Shown here: piece by piece, positions 24,259-24,663 of the stretch
Numbering within the stretch: position 1 is the first letter of the stretch
How the letters are laid out: every line of letters starts with the position of its first letter
Virus record (IMG/VR): IMGVR_UViG_3300009169_000095
Coordinates: 1 to 24,663 of that record
Direction: 5' to 3' (one strand)
DNA from: a virus
DNA: 24,663 nucleotides
Position numbers and translations under genes: made by a program
Notes under the pieces: model-generated
What the model was told of the DNA's origin: nothing
The model's input: the letters and a program-made list of their open reading frames with translations, nothing else
The model's database searches: none

Positions 24259-24663
24259 TTAAATAGTTTCTATCAGTCTTTTTAGTTTTAATTCATCTAA
24301 ACACTGTAGACAATATTTATCTATTTCTTGATACTCAATACATTCCTCTATTTCTTCTTCAAGATATTTAGAAGATAGTATTTGTTTTTTACTGTAATCA
24401 ACTGTAAATGCAAAGAAAGAAAATAATTTTTTATTTTCTAAATATATTTTGACATTTTCTATATCAGCAAGAGTATTGACAGGAACTGGTACAAAAAAAG
24501 TACCTACCCAAACTCCATTTGGTTGTGGAAGTGGGGGAAAATCCCACACAAAACTTTTATCAGTTTTAATTATTTTTTTCACTTTCTTTACAAATATCTC
24601 AGCTTTAGTTCCTATTATTCTAGTTAAAGTTTTTGTAATTGTATAATCTTCAGTCTCTTCTAA
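24259..24663 (-). CDS. Small protein, 5' end beyond the window
   Basis: The reading frame ends with TAA at 24259-24261 and stays open to the right edge (24663), so at least 134 residues are coded here. A GTG at 24580-24582 could serve as a start, giving 107 aa, but the 27 codons before it also read as plausible protein (LEETEDYTITKTLTRIIG and on) with no stop, so the true start is probably outside. Visible features are a proline-rich strand (WDFPPLPQPNGVWVGTFFVP), a helix with acidic residues (EEEIEECIEYQEIDKYC) and a CxxC pair (YCLQCLDEL) near the C-terminus. It precedes the appendage block by a 62-nt spacer. Function unknown. Confidence 0.6.
   Translation of the reverse strand, partial: LEETEDYTITKTLTRIIGTKAEIFVKKVKKIIKTDKSFVWDFPPLPQPNGVWVGTFFVPVPVNTLADIENVKIYLENKKLFSFFAFTVDYSKKQILSSKYLEEEIEECIEYQEIDKYCLQCLDELKLKRLIETI

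Noticed and set aside
1-24663. Possible stop-codon reassignment, as known in some crAss-like phages (TAG or TGA recoded)
   Set aside because: No gene ends in TAG, but the genes are full length with the standard code and one gene ends in TGA overlapping the next ATG. TAA preference fits AT-richness.
1-24663. tRNA genes, CRISPR arrays, insertion sequences, transposase genes
   Set aside because: I looked for cloverleaf-type ends, regularly spaced repeats and terminal inverted repeats with a transposase and saw none. The GPQ-coding tandem repeat is part of a fibre gene.

Overview
The window looks like the late structural region of a crAss-like phage (order Crassvirales) infecting a Bacteroidota host. 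It is AT-rich and densely packed, and all 22 genes I accept lie on the minus strand, so transcription runs from high to low coordinates. Neighbouring genes often share stop/start bases (TAATG or ATGA), there are no clear Shine-Dalgarno sites, and 21 of 22 stops are TAA. The order IHF/HU-like protein, P22 gp4-like protein, giant P22 gp10-like protein, then a large multidomain ejected/cargo-type protein is the tail module known from crAss-like phages. The promoters I can see have the Bacteroidota form (TTG/TTTG, 17-19 nt, TAnnTTTG).

Reading in transcription order: (1) 24663-13690 is a tail-appendage block. It has a 5'-truncated small gene at the right edge, three consecutive cysteine-rich beta-sandwich proteins (one with a beta-propeller-like section), a collar-type fibre, two fibres that share an almost identical N-terminal docking module (one with collagen-like GPQ blocks), a likely receptor-binding protein, two small unknown genes, a holin-like protein and a long fibre. 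(2) 13669-12013 is a small unknown protein followed by a lysis cassette: holin, GH19-type endolysin and spanin-like protein. (3) 12012-11356 is the only large gap (657 nt). It is not empty: it carries a Bacteroidota promoter immediately after the spanin stop codon, about 520 nt of hairpin-rich sequence richer in GC than its surroundings, and a strong minus-strand Rho-independent terminator. I read it as a stand-alone structured RNA gene. A second promoter lies just before the terminator and could make a short RNA of about 70 nt. (4) 11355-27 is the connector/tail block: a metallophosphoesterase, a 64-aa protein, a ring-type connector protein, the IHF-like protein, the gp4-like protein, the giant muzzle-type protein and the cargo protein.

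The most unusual points are the promoter-to-terminator RNA gene with its repeated UGACGUNNG modules, and the last ~100 residues of the cargo protein. Those residues look like the C-terminus of a bacterial arginine decarboxylase (SpeA), joined in frame, with a sharp rise in GC at the junction. The second point may be gene capture, a phage-host junction or an assembly chimera. The sequence alone cannot decide.
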